Source of the DNA: an uncultured Clostridia bacterium
GTDB taxonomy: Bacteria > Bacillota > Clostridia > Christensenellales > UBA1242
NCBI GenBank assembly: GCA_947584775.1
Contig: CANPWT010000013.1
Coordinates: forward strand, 1-22,286
Direction of reading: 5' to 3'
Length of the DNA: 22,286 nt
Both the position numbers and the translations under genes were made by a program. Numbering within the stretch: the first letter of the stretch is position 1; every line of letters starts with the position of its first letter. The notes beneath the pieces are model-generated. The model was not told where the DNA came from. It worked only from the letters and a program-made list of their open reading frames with translations, and made no database searches. Shown piece after piece: positions 6,952 through 13,831 of the stretch.

Positions 6952-7392
6952 TTAATTTTTATGCTTAGCAATTTCGCCTGTGGCAAGTTGGTCGCACCTA
7001 TTGTTATATTCGTTGTCAGCATGGCCTTTAACTTTTATCCAATTTATTTTATGTTTGTTGTTGTTTTCAATTATTTTTGCCCAAAGTTCGTAGTTTTGTA
7101 TTGGTTTTTTGTTGCTAGATTTAAAACCATTTAACTGCCATTTAGTTATCCAATCCTCTTTAAAAGCGTTGATGAGATATGCGCTGTCGCTGTATAAGTC
7201 AACCTCGCATGGCTCTTTTAGCATGTCTAGCGCTTTAATTGCAGCGGTTAATTCCATTTGATTGTTGGTTGTGTTTGGCTCATACCCGCTAATTTCCTTT
7301 TTTACATCTTTATAAAAAAGAATAGCACCCCATCCGCCAGCACCAGGGTTGCCACTACATGCGCCATCCGTGTAAATTGTAACCTTTTTCAT
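6952..7392 (-). CDS. rnhA: Ribonuclease HI
   Basis: Cuts the RNA strand of RNA-DNA hybrids, removing primers and R-loops in the cytoplasm. The 146-residue length is normal for the bacterial enzyme. The four metal-binding acids are D9 in YTDGACSGNPG, E47 in NNQMELTA, D69 in YSDSAY and D134 in NNRCDQLA, with the flexible-loop histidine H124 in KVKGHADN. Order and spacing match Escherichia coli RNase HI almost residue for residue, including the basic KWQLNGFKSS handle region at about 84-93. No Shine-Dalgarno sequence precedes the ATG. Instead a perfect consensus promoter ends 7 nt upstream, so the mRNA is probably leaderless. It lies downstream of tRNA-Trp on the same strand but is separated by that tRNA's terminator. 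Confidence 0.97.
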   Translation of the reverse strand: MKKVTIYTDGACSGNPGAGGWGAILFYKDVKKEISGYEPNTTNNQMELTAAIKALDMLKEPCEVDLYSDSAYLINAFKEDWITKWQLNGFKSSNKKPIQNYELWAKIIENNNKHKINWIKVKGHADNEYNNRCDQLATGEIAKHKN

Positions 7393-7399
7393 TTATTTA

Positions 7400-7428
7400 A
7401 TTATAATTTTTAACCGCAAATTTGTCAA
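7400..7428 (-). promoter_or_regulatory. rnhA promoter, perfect consensus and apparently leaderless
   Basis: On the minus strand TTGACA (7423-7428), a 17-nt spacer and TATAAT (7400-7405), then TAAATAA and the ATG at 7392. Transcription is expected about 7 nt after the -10, which places +1 at the start codon. There is no purine-rich ribosome site between the -10 and ATG. Confidence 0.85.
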
Positions 7429-7430
7429 AT

Positions 7431-7453
7431 AAAAAAACTGACATTGTCAGTTT
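7431..7453 (-). terminator. Terminator of tRNA-Trp
   Basis: AAACTGACA and TGTCAGTTT form a 9-bp inverted repeat (7435-7443 with 7445-7453) around a single base, so the innermost pairs must open. On the minus strand seven T (7437-7431) overlap and follow the 3' arm. It begins at the end of the encoded CCA and stops two bases before the rnhA -35. Confidence 0.85.
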
Positions 7454-7527
7454 GGCAGGGGAGACGCGATTCGAACACGCAACCAATGGTTTTGGAGACC
7501 ACTACTCTACCGTTGAGCCACTCCCCT
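7453..7527 (-). tRNA. tRNA-Trp (CCA anticodon)
   Basis: Cloverleaf on the minus strand: acceptor AGGGGAG (7527-7521) with CTCCCCT (7463-7457), discriminator G and an encoded CCA (7455-7453). The anticodon loop is CTCCAAA, giving anticodon CCA. The T-arm contains TTCGAAT. U8 is present, the target of ThiI encoded later in the window. A consensus promoter lies 10 nt upstream. Confidence 0.97.
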
Positions 7528-7537
7528 ATATTTTAAA

Positions 7538-7566
7538 ATTATAAAATAATTTGTTGCATTTGTCAA
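7538..7566 (-). promoter_or_regulatory. tRNA-Trp promoter
   Basis: TTGACA (7561-7566), a 17-nt spacer and TATAAT (7538-7543) on the minus strand, with the tRNA 5' end 10 nt beyond the -10. Perfect hexamers and spacing suit a stable RNA gene. Confidence 0.88.
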
Positions 7567-7607
7567 CGGTTATAAAACAATTTTTTAATTTGCAACTTAA
7601 AAACATA

Positions 7608-7636
7608 TTGACAATCTTTCTTGTTTGTGTTAATCT
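7608..7636 (+). promoter_or_regulatory. Probable promoter of the 141-residue gene
   Basis: TTGACA (7608-7613) with a weak -10, TAATCT (7631-7636), at 17-nt spacing. It is followed by AAGGAAGG (7640-7647) before the ATG at 7656. The -35 is perfect but the -10 matches poorly. Confidence 0.45.
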
Positions 7637-7655
7637 ATGAAAAGGAAGGTATAAA

Positions 7656-8081
7656 ATGAAATATGAATTTTTTGGACACATGAAAAGAGATGAAGTTATA
7701 AAAGGAGAAATGGCTTTTACAAGATATGATTTAGACCCTGACACTAAAAAGGAAACACCTCATACGATATCCCATAAAGCCGGCAAGTTGGTTAATGCGC
7801 AATATGATTTGCACGGCAATTATAACACGAATAAAGAACTAACACTTGAACAACGATTTTTAATTGAAAATACTATTAAAGCCTTAATACTATTAAAAGG
7901 TGAGGAATGCGTTGATGCGGAATTAATTACAAAATTTATTAAAAAATATGCAGGTGTTATAGTTAAAGATTTAACAATAGATAAAGCCACAAAATATTAT
8001 TATACAACTAATGCTTATTATGCGGGCAATTTTGAAACTGACAAAATTGATTTAACCCAGCAGTTAATAAAAAATGTTTAA
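7656..8081 (+). CDS. Unrecognised 141-residue soluble protein
   Basis: I do not recognise the family. It has a good ribosome site (AAGGAAGG) and a bidirectional terminator just past its end, so it is probably a real single-gene unit. The protein is Lys/Tyr/Thr-rich with no signal peptide or membrane segment. The first half (residues about 1-60) has a beta-like pattern of alternating charged and hydrophobic residues. The middle (about 62-100: LTLEQRFLIENTIKALILLK, then AELITKFIKKYAG) looks helical. The end contains YYYTTNAYYAG. It lies between tRNA-Trp and rny, both on the other strand, which gives no functional hint. There is no cysteine or histidine pattern suggesting an enzyme. Confidence 0.7.
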   Translation: MKYEFFGHMKRDEVIKGEMAFTRYDLDPDTKKETPHTISHKAGKLVNAQYDLHGNYNTNKELTLEQRFLIENTIKALILLKGEECVDAELITKFIKKYAGVIVKDLTIDKATKYYYTTNAYYAGNFETDKIDLTQQLIKNV

Positions 8082-8112
8082 TCCGCTGTTTTGATAACAG
8101 AAGGCTAAAAGG

Positions 8113-8149
8113 AAAGAAAAAAAAGTTGCGTTTGCAACTCTTTTTATTT
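8113..8149. terminator. Bidirectional terminator between the 141-residue gene and rny
   Basis: AGTTGC (8124-8129) pairs with GCAACT (8134-8139) around GTTT. The plus strand continues CTTTTTATTTT and the minus strand continues TTTTTTTT, so it can serve both convergent genes. The rny stop codon (8144-8146) lies within its U-tract on the plus side. Confidence 0.85.
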
Positions 8150-9739
8150 TGCTGTATCGGTAAAGCGAGATTCACGAATTACGTTAACTTTAATGTGCCC
8201 TGGGTATTCTAGTTTTGCTTCAATTTCTTTTGCGATGTCGTGAGCAAGCACTTGTGATTCCTCATCGCTAAGTTGTTCCGGTTTTACCATAACTCTAATT
8301 TCACGCCCGGCTTGAATTGCATAAGTTTTATCTACGCCATTAAATGCATTTGCAATTGCTTCAAGGTCCTGCAAGCGTTTGATGTAGTTTTCAATAGATT
8401 CGCGCCTTGCGCCTGGGCGAGCGCTTGAAATTGCGTCTGCCGCCTGAACTAAAACTGCCTCTAATGTTTTTGGCTCTACATCGTTGTGGTGTGCTTCAAT
8501 ACAGTGAATTACTGCTTCACTTTCCTTATATTTCCTAGCAAGTTCTACGCCAATGGAAACGTGAGTGCCTTCCACTTCATGGTCAACCGCCTTGCCAAGG
8601 TCGTGCAACAAGCCAGCGCGGCGAGCAACTTTTTCGTTTGCGCCCACTTCGGCTGCCAACATACCGGCAATATAACTAACTTCTAGCGAGTGATTTAACA
8701 CATTTTGGCCATAACTTGTTCTATATTTTAATCTACCCAAAATTTTAACTATTTCAGGATGAATATTGTGAATATCTGCATCAAAACAAGCATTTTCGCC
8801 CGCTTCTTTTATAGTTTCTTCAACGTCTTTTTGAACTTTTTGAACAAGTTCTTCAATCCTGGCTGGATGGATGCGCCCGTCTAAAATTAATTTTTCTAGC
8901 GCGATGCGTGCAATCTCCCTCCTAATAGGGTCAAAACCAGAAATTGTAATGGCTTCTGGTGTGTCATCAACAATAAAATCTACCCCGGTTGCAGCCTCTA
9001 ATGCACGAATATTGCGCCCCTCACGGCCAATAATTCTACCCTTCATTTCCTCGCTAGGCAAGGTTACAACGCTTGTTGTTACCTCACTTGTTTGATCGGC
9101 TGCACATTTTTGGATTGCAAGCGTAATTATATTGCGCGCCTTTTTATCTGCCTCTTCCTTGGCTTTGTCTTCAATTTCTTTGGCAAGTTTAACGGCGTCT
9201 ATTTTGGCTTCTTCAGTGTAGCGTTCAATTATAACTTGTTTAGCCTCATCTTTACTCATGCCGCTAACTTTTTCAAGTTCTTTAACAATGCTTTCTTGCA
9301 TTTCATCTAGGGCATTTTCCTTAGAATTTAGCGCTTCAATTTGATTGTGTACGCGTTGTTTTGCAAGTTCAATTTCCTCATTTTTCTTGTCCAAGGCGGT
9401 TTCGCGCTTAGATAAAAGTTCTTCCCTGGCGTACAAGCGTTCCTCGCTGCGCTTTGCTTCCTCCCTACGCTCTTTATTTTCCTGCTCGAAAGTTGATTTT
9501 AAAATAGAAATTTCTTTATTGGTTTGTTCGACCTGTTCTTTTTTTATTTTTTCCGCTTGTGCGTAAGCATCCTCTAAAATTTTATCTGCTTTAATCTTGT
9601 TATTTTTAGATTTTTTATAAATAACAGCGGCATATATACCCACGCCAGCACCAACGCCCACTGCTAACATAATAATAGACAAAACAACTGTTAAAGCAGG
9701 GCTTACGCTACATAGCAAACTCATATTTGTTATGTTCAT
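8144..9739 (-). CDS. rny: Ribonuclease Y
   Basis: A membrane-anchored endoribonuclease that starts bulk mRNA decay in Firmicutes. The 531-residue length is close to the Bacillus protein (about 520). An N-terminal membrane helix covers about 15-41, a long charged coiled coil 45-215, a KH domain with GRIIGREGRNIR at 234-245, and an HD domain with the catalytic pair H379-D380 in LLHDLGKAVDHE. I chose the ATG at 9739 because AAGGTAGG precedes it at proper spacing. The frame is open up to an ATG at 9775, but that codon lies about at the predicted transcription start and has no ribosome site. The promoter is perfect consensus and the 5' end of the mRNA would carry a 7-bp hairpin. The gene is monocistronic. 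Confidence 0.96.
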   Translation of the reverse strand: MNITNMSLLCSVSPALTVVLSIIMLAVGVGAGVGIYAAVIYKKSKNNKIKADKILEDAYAQAEKIKKEQVEQTNKEISILKSTFEQENKERREEAKRSEERLYAREELLSKRETALDKKNEEIELAKQRVHNQIEALNSKENALDEMQESIVKELEKVSGMSKDEAKQVIIERYTEEAKIDAVKLAKEIEDKAKEEADKKARNIITLAIQKCAADQTSEVTTSVVTLPSEEMKGRIIGREGRNIRALEAATGVDFIVDDTPEAITISGFDPIRREIARIALEKLILDGRIHPARIEELVQKVQKDVEETIKEAGENACFDADIHNIHPEIVKILGRLKYRTSYGQNVLNHSLEVSYIAGMLAAEVGANEKVARRAGLLHDLGKAVDHEVEGTHVSIGVELARKYKESEAVIHCIEAHHNDVEPKTLEAVLVQAADAISSARPGARRESIENYIKRLQDLEAIANAFNGVDKTYAIQAGREIRVMVKPEQLSDEESQVLAHDIAKEIEAKLEYPGHIKVNVIRESRFTDTAK

Positions 9740-9756
9740 ATTACCTACCTTTATCA

Positions 9757-9773
9757 GTTGCAATATTTGCAAC
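9757..9773 (-). promoter_or_regulatory. Hairpin at the 5' end of the rny mRNA
   Basis: GTTGCAA-TAT-TTGCAAC on the plus strand is a perfect 7-3-7 inverted repeat. It starts about at the predicted +1 of rny and ends before the AAGGTAGG ribosome site. It may be a 5'-terminal stabilising stem or an operator. Confidence 0.55.
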
Positions 9774-9779
9774 ATTTAA

Positions 9780-9808
9780 ATTATATATTATATAAAAATA
9801 AATGTCAA
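9780..9808 (-). promoter_or_regulatory. rny promoter, perfect consensus
   Basis: TTGACA (9803-9808), a 17-nt spacer and TATAAT (9780-9785) on the minus strand, about 40 nt before the chosen ATG. Confidence 0.88.
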
Positions 9809-9814
9809 GCAAAC

Positions 9815-9846
9815 AAAAAAATAATTGAGAATTTTTAACAATTATT
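9815..9846 (-). terminator. Terminator downstream of thiI
   Basis: AATAATTG (9820-9827) pairs with CAATTATT (9839-9846) around an 11-nt loop. On the minus strand six T (9820-9815) run from the end of the stem. It lies between the thiI stop codon and the rny -35, and would insulate rny. Confidence 0.65.
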
Positions 9847-9871
9847 TTTTGCGTAAAATATTAAATATATT

Positions 9872-9899
9872 TTGTGTATATTGCGCGTATAATACACAA
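9872..9899. repeat. Inverted repeat just after thiI
   Basis: TTGTGTAT (9872-9879) is perfectly complementary to ATACACAA (9892-9899), with 12 nt between. It starts ten bases past the thiI stop on the minus strand. It resembles the hairpin after the recombinase gene: both contain ATATATTGTGT followed by RTTAT. Confidence 0.5.
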
Positions 9900-9909
9900 T
9901 ATATAGAAT

Positions 9910-11052
9910 TTACAATTTTATAACTTCAATATTTTCTATTACATAATTTAAAAGCGCGGTATAGTCTATTTTGTTTTCTTCCCTTTCGGCTTCTTCAATT
10001 TTTGGTTTAATAACCGGATTTTTTGGCAAAAACACTGTGCAGCAATCTTCGTATGGAAGGATGCTTGTTTCATAAGTGTTAATTTCTTTAGCAAGGGCTA
10101 TAATTTCGTCCTTATTAAAACTAATTAGCGGGCGCATAACCGGGAAAGAAGCAACTGCATTTGTGGAAGTAAGGCTTTCTATTGTCTGGCTTGCCACTTG
10201 ACCAAGGCTTTCCCCCGTTACAATGGTTTTATATTTATATTTTTTACAAACGGCATTGGCAACGCGAATCATAGCGCGCCTTAGCAAATTTATTGCATAT
10301 TCGGTTTTGCAATTTACATGAAATTCCTCTTGAAGTTTGGTCATACTGCAAACATAAATATATTTTGCACCAATAAATGGTTTTATAAGTTTGGCAAGCG
10401 TCATTACCTTTTCTTTGGCAAGTTTGCTTGTGTATGGGAAACTATCAAAATGCAAAATATCCTGCCTAAGCCCGCGTTTTGCCATACAAAAGCCAGCAAC
10501 CGGGCTATCTATGCCGCCGCTTAAAAGCAACAGGCCATCGCGGTTTTCGCCCAAAGGCAAACCAGAATAAGCATATATTAAATCAGAAAAAATGTATGTT
10601 TTGCCACTTTCCCTAATGTCTACATTTATTGTAATTTGCGGTTTGTGTATGTCGACCTTGGCGTGGCTGTTATTATCTAAGACAATCTCGCCAAGTTGGG
10701 CGGCAAAATCGTTAGATTTTATTGGGAAGGATTTATCTGCCCTGTTAACATCGCACTTAAAAGTTGAAGCAATTTTAATTGTTTTAACATAATCTTTTAT
10801 AATTTCTGGGTTATTATCTAATTCCACAGCAACAGAAATTGAGTGCACGCCAAAAACGCATTTTAGCCTGTTTATTATTTCTTGCTCGTCCTCATAATCG
10901 CGTAAAACTAGGCGGTTTTGAATATTTTCCAATTTAAAATTGACGCCAGACAAAGCATCTTTAATGTTGTTAATTAGCAATTTTGTAAAATATTTTTTGT
11001 TGCCACCTTTTAAATGTATTTCATTAAATCTAATTAAAATTACTTTGTTCAT
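9910..11052 (-). CDS. thiI: ThiI, tRNA 4-thiouridine synthase
   Basis: Adenylates U8 of tRNA and inserts sulfur, giving 4-thiouridine; in some bacteria it also feeds thiamine thiazole synthesis. It has 380 residues. An N-terminal ferredoxin-like region and THUMP domain cover about 1-165 and the PP-loop ATP pyrophosphatase domain 172-345. The PP-loop SGGIDS is at 178-183. TGESLGQVASQT (279-290) and YEDCCTVFLP (334-343), with C337 and C338, are typical. It lacks the C-terminal rhodanese domain of the enterobacterial enzyme, as is usual in Gram-positives, so the persulfide must come from a dedicated desulfurase. That enzyme is encoded immediately upstream, with stop and start overlapping (ATGA). 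Confidence 0.96.
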   Translation of the reverse strand: MNKVILIRFNEIHLKGGNKKYFTKLLINNIKDALSGVNFKLENIQNRLVLRDYEDEQEIINRLKCVFGVHSISVAVELDNNPEIIKDYVKTIKIASTFKCDVNRADKSFPIKSNDFAAQLGEIVLDNNSHAKVDIHKPQITINVDIRESGKTYIFSDLIYAYSGLPLGENRDGLLLLSGGIDSPVAGFCMAKRGLRQDILHFDSFPYTSKLAKEKVMTLAKLIKPFIGAKYIYVCSMTKLQEEFHVNCKTEYAINLLRRAMIRVANAVCKKYKYKTIVTGESLGQVASQTIESLTSTNAVASFPVMRPLISFNKDEIIALAKEINTYETSILPYEDCCTVFLPKNPVIKPKIEEAEREENKIDYTALLNYVIENIEVIKL

Positions 11053-12155
11053 TTATTAATTTTCTCCCTATAACTTTCAACTGCATTTGTTAATGTTATT
11101 GCTAAATTTTTACAATCTAATTTTGAAATTTCCTCGCCGAAACTAATTCGCACTGCGCCAACAGCATATTCTTTTGGAACAATGCTTGCAATAACGCGGT
11201 TTAGACCAGCCTTGCTGTTGCATGCCGAGCCTGTGCCAATTAAATAACCGCTTTGCTCTAAAATATGCTGAATGGTTTCCCCTCTAACGCCTTTAAAGCA
11301 AACAGAAATAATATTGTCTACACATTCATCGTCTGAAATTATTAATTTATCTAAATTAAGGTTAGCAACAAATTCGGCTTTCTTTTCGGCGTAATTACAT
11401 ATTTTTAACTGTTCAATAGCGGTTTTAAACGCCATAATGCACGGGTAATTTTCCGTCCCCGCGCGTAAATTAAACTCCTGCCCGCCGCCAAAAATGAGCG
11501 GTTTAAACTTGTTTGGATGAGCAATGTAAAGCCCGCCTATTCCCTTTGGCCCATTAATTTTATGCGCGGAAATTGTGTAATAGTCCACGCCAAGTTCGGC
11601 TAAATTTATGTTTAATTTGCCCAATGCCTGCACCCCGTCTGAGTGGACTATAATATTTTTGTTATAACTTTTAACCATATTTGTGATTTTTTTAATGTCG
11701 TTAATAGCGCCCGTTTCGTTGCTAACATGAATAATTGAAACAAGCGCTACACTTTCATCAAGTTGACTAATAAGTGCATCTAATTTTAGCGTTCCATTTT
11801 TATTTAGCGGAACAAAAACTATGTTAAAGCCAAGTTCCTCATAGTGTTTTGCCGTGTTGTAAATTGAACTGTGTTCGCCCGCGGAAAAAATATATTTTTT
11901 ATCTTTTCTAATAATATGAGCGTTTAAAACAGCATTATTTGCTTCGCTTGCCGAGCCGGTAAAAATTAAGGTGGAAGATTTTGCCCCCTTTAATTTATTA
12001 ATTATACATGCCCTGGCATCTTCAATATCTTTTTTAACCATTATGCTAGGCTCGTATAGCGCGCTTGGATTAAAATATTTTTCGCTTGCCAAAACGTACG
12101 AACTTAAAGCATCTTGCGAAATTTTTGTGGTTGAAGCATTATCAAAATAAAACAT
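11049..12155 (-). CDS. nifS: Cysteine desulfurase (NifS/IscS family)
   Basis: A pyridoxal-phosphate enzyme that takes sulfur from cysteine as an enzyme-bound persulfide. From the ATG at 12155 it has 368 residues and begins MFYFDNASTT, the standard family start. Key residues: H95 in GEHSS, N146 in HVSNETGA, D173 in HSDGVQALG, PLP lysine K199 in SAHKINGPKG, and the persulfide C312 in GTGSACNSKAG, on the active-site loop. The frame is open to a TTG at 12206, but that extension overlaps yunB and has no ribosome site, so I rejected it. No Shine-Dalgarno sequence precedes 12155; a promoter 6 nt upstream suggests a leaderless mRNA. Four-base overlap with thiI strongly suggests ThiI is its main acceptor. 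Confidence 0.94.
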   Translation of the reverse strand: MFYFDNASTTKISQDALSSYVLASEKYFNPSALYEPSIMVKKDIEDARACIINKLKGAKSSTLIFTGSASEANNAVLNAHIIRKDKKYIFSAGEHSSIYNTAKHYEELGFNIVFVPLNKNGTLKLDALISQLDESVALVSIIHVSNETGAINDIKKITNMVKSYNKNIIVHSDGVQALGKLNINLAELGVDYYTISAHKINGPKGIGGLYIAHPNKFKPLIFGGGQEFNLRAGTENYPCIMAFKTAIEQLKICNYAEKKAEFVANLNLDKLIISDDECVDNIISVCFKGVRGETIQHILEQSGYLIGTGSACNSKAGLNRVIASIVPKEYAVGAVRISFGEEISKLDCKNLAITLTNAVESYREKINK

Positions 12156-12161
12156 ATTGAT

Positions 12162-12190
12162 AATATAACACAAAATACCAAAATTAGCAA
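12162..12190 (-). promoter_or_regulatory. Probable leaderless promoter of the nifS-thiI operon
   Basis: TTGCTA (12185-12190), a 17-nt spacer and TATATT (12162-12167) on the minus strand, 6 nt before the ATG at 12155. No ribosome site is present. The match is moderate (4/6 and 5/6). Confidence 0.5.
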
Positions 12191-12195
12191 ATATT

Positions 12196-12846
12196 CTACG
12201 GCACAAGATTAAGGGAAGCCCCTATTCCGTTCCCGTTTAAATACACTTCGGGCACTTTGCCTATAATTATGCTTTCGGCAAGCATTACTTGGACATTGGA
12301 ATAAACTTCGTAAGATTTTATTGGCAACACAATGCTAACATGTGTGTTTATGTATAAAAAAAGCGTATGCTTGGTCATATTGATGCCAACCGAGTCAAAT
12401 TCGCTATCAAAATTGCTTGTAACCGCACCTATTGGCACAATTTTTAACTTTACAAGCGGCCCGCGCCCGATAAAAAATGGAACGCCGGTAAATGTGCCAA
12501 GGTTTAAAAACAGCCCGTCCTCCCCTAAATTTTTCATTTGATATTGTGCTTCTTTTACAATTTCTCGCGTGATGGTGTTAATTTCATATTGGTTTGCGGA
12601 AAATGAGGCTATTTCGCCGGTTGGCGTGTAATGTATGTCTATTAAACTATCGTAACTTATTGTGCGGTTAATAACATTGCTGACCGCCAAGTTAATTGCT
12701 CGCTCGGTTAGCGCAGTTGTTTCGGCAGAGGAATAGGTTTTTATAATTGGGTTTATAACATTTTGATAATATACCCCAACTAAAAAGGCAAATAAAAAGA
12801 AAAGGACAAATAATGTTATTTTTCTTTTACTTCGTTCTTTTCTCAT
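12196..12846 (-). CDS. yunB: Sporulation protein YunB
   Basis: A homologue of Bacillus YunB, a protein needed for efficient sporulation whose biochemical role is unknown. It has 216 residues, with one N-terminal membrane segment (about 10-28) after a basic KERSKRK start and the rest probably outside. Family signatures are the GRGPLVKLKIVPIG stretch (about 127-140), SVGINMTKHTLFLYI and the terminal AESIIIGKVPEVYL. In Bacillus yunB is made in the mother cell under sigma-E. I could not find a convincing sigma-E promoter or a Shine-Dalgarno sequence in the 39 bases upstream. It lies near the spoVA genes on the same strand, with an unknown gene between. Confidence 0.9.
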   Translation of the reverse strand: MRKERSKRKITLFVLFFLFAFLVGVYYQNVINPIIKTYSSAETTALTERAINLAVSNVINRTISYDSLIDIHYTPTGEIASFSANQYEINTITREIVKEAQYQMKNLGEDGLFLNLGTFTGVPFFIGRGPLVKLKIVPIGAVTSNFDSEFDSVGINMTKHTLFLYINTHVSIVLPIKSYEVYSNVQVMLAESIIIGKVPEVYLNGNGIGASLNLVP

Positions 12847-12885
12847 ACAATATAATATTAATTAATAATTTTAATTATTATTTTT

Positions 12886-13404
12886 TTATAAATTATTAAT
12901 AGAATTAAAAAGTTTTTTATACCTTAAATTAATTTCGGTAACATTTCTGTTGTAAGCCATGATTGCGGTTTGAATTTTTACCACTTTTTCAAAATTTTGT
13001 TTGACGGCTTTAAGTTCACTTTCCCTTTTATTGTTAAAATAATTAATTAAATCGTTTTTATAATTTTCCCCAAACAATTTGTACATATATAAATAATATT
13101 GCATATTGTCCGCTATTTTTGCAATCAGCGGGTGGCTTACCGCGGAAAGCGGCACATATTTTAATTCAAAATCCTCGTAAACTAAATAAAATTTAACCTC
13201 GGTTTTTACAAACTTTTTTAATATTTTATTTCGATAGGTTTCCGTAAGTATATACTCAGTCCGTTTGTTTTGTTGGTTTGGCAAAGTGGTTATATTATAA
13301 CTTGCCGCACCCAACACCGGGTTTGAAGTGCACAGTTGATTAAGATAATCAACATATTCTAAAACAAAGTTGGTTTTTTGTTCATCCGTCAAAGTATATT
13401 TCAT
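12886..13404 (-). CDS. Unrecognised 172-residue soluble protein in the sporulation region
   Basis: I do not recognise it. It is Lys/Tyr/Asn-rich and has no signal peptide or membrane segment. The first third looks helical (DEQKTNFVLEYVDYLNQL). The middle appears beta-rich with ILTETYRNKILKKFVKTEVKFYLVYEDFELKYVPL. Residues about 95-170 are probably long helices (IADNMQYYLYMYKLFG, then KRESELKAVKQNFEKVVKIQ). The ATG at 13404 has no Shine-Dalgarno sequence, but a TTTACT-17-TATAAT promoter ends 7 nt upstream, which supports both the start and a leaderless mRNA. It sits between spoVAE and yunB, all on the minus strand; a vegetative-type promoter argues against it being simply part of the spoVA operon. 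Confidence 0.7.
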   Translation of the reverse strand: MKYTLTDEQKTNFVLEYVDYLNQLCTSNPVLGAASYNITTLPNQQNKRTEYILTETYRNKILKKFVKTEVKFYLVYEDFELKYVPLSAVSHPLIAKIADNMQYYLYMYKLFGENYKNDLINYFNNKRESELKAVKQNFEKVVKIQTAIMAYNRNVTEINLRYKKLFNSINNL

Positions 13405-13411
13405 TTGTTTA

Positions 13412-13440
13412 ATTATATCAAAATTTTTAAATAAAGTAAA
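13412..13440 (-). promoter_or_regulatory. Leaderless-type promoter of the 172-residue gene
   Basis: TTTACT (13435-13440), a 17-nt spacer and TATAAT (13412-13417) on the minus strand, 7 nt before the ATG at 13404. The arrangement is the same as at rnhA. Confidence 0.7.
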
Positions 13441-13451
13441 CTAAAAAGATG

Positions 13452-13829
13452 TCAATGTCCTCCCCGTTTTGATTTACTGCTAAATATTAGCGCAAATATA
13501 AACGAGGCAAATATCGCCATAGAAATGCCGCCCGCTGTGGCTGTTAATCCACCTGTAAATATTCCAATTACGCCATATTCTTTGGTTGCCATAATAGCCC
13601 CGCGCGCCAAACTTGCGCCAAAGCCAATAATTGGCACACTTGCCCCCGCTTTTGCAAATTCTTTAAAGGGAGCATAAACATTAAACACCTCTAAAATCAT
13701 GCCAATAATTAAAAACAAAACCAAAATTCTGGCGGTTGTTATCTTTGTGCGAATAACTAATATTTGACCCAAAAAGCAAATAAATCCGCCAACTAAAAAC
13801 GATATAACATAGTCCCAAACACTTATCAT
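13452..13829 (-). CDS. spoVAE: Stage V sporulation protein AE (SpoVAEb type)
   Basis: A small inner-forespore-membrane protein of the SpoVA dipicolinic-acid channel. It has 125 residues and is almost entirely membrane: segments at about 5-26, 34-52, 62-80 and 90-117, with the conserved FAKAGASVPIIGFGASLARG between the second and third. A strong AAAGGAG lies in the end of spoVAD and the start follows the spoVAD stop by two bases, so the two are co-translated. It is the last of three genes; spoVAC-D-E is the minimal SpoVA set of Clostridia, whereas Bacillus has seven. Confidence 0.93.
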   Translation of the reverse strand: MISVWDYVISFLVGGFICFLGQILVIRTKITTARILVLFLIIGMILEVFNVYAPFKEFAKAGASVPIIGFGASLARGAIMATKEYGVIGIFTGGLTATAGGISMAIFASFIFALIFSSKSKRGGH

Positions 13830-13831
13830 TT

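Noticed and set aside
9740..9775. Upstream ATG at 9775 as the rny start
   Set aside because: It lies about at the predicted transcription start with no ribosome site; the ATG at 9739 has AAGGTAGG at good spacing.
12156..12206. Upstream TTG start for the cysteine desulfurase
   Set aside because: It would overlap yunB, has no ribosome site, and the family begins at the internal MFYFDNAST.
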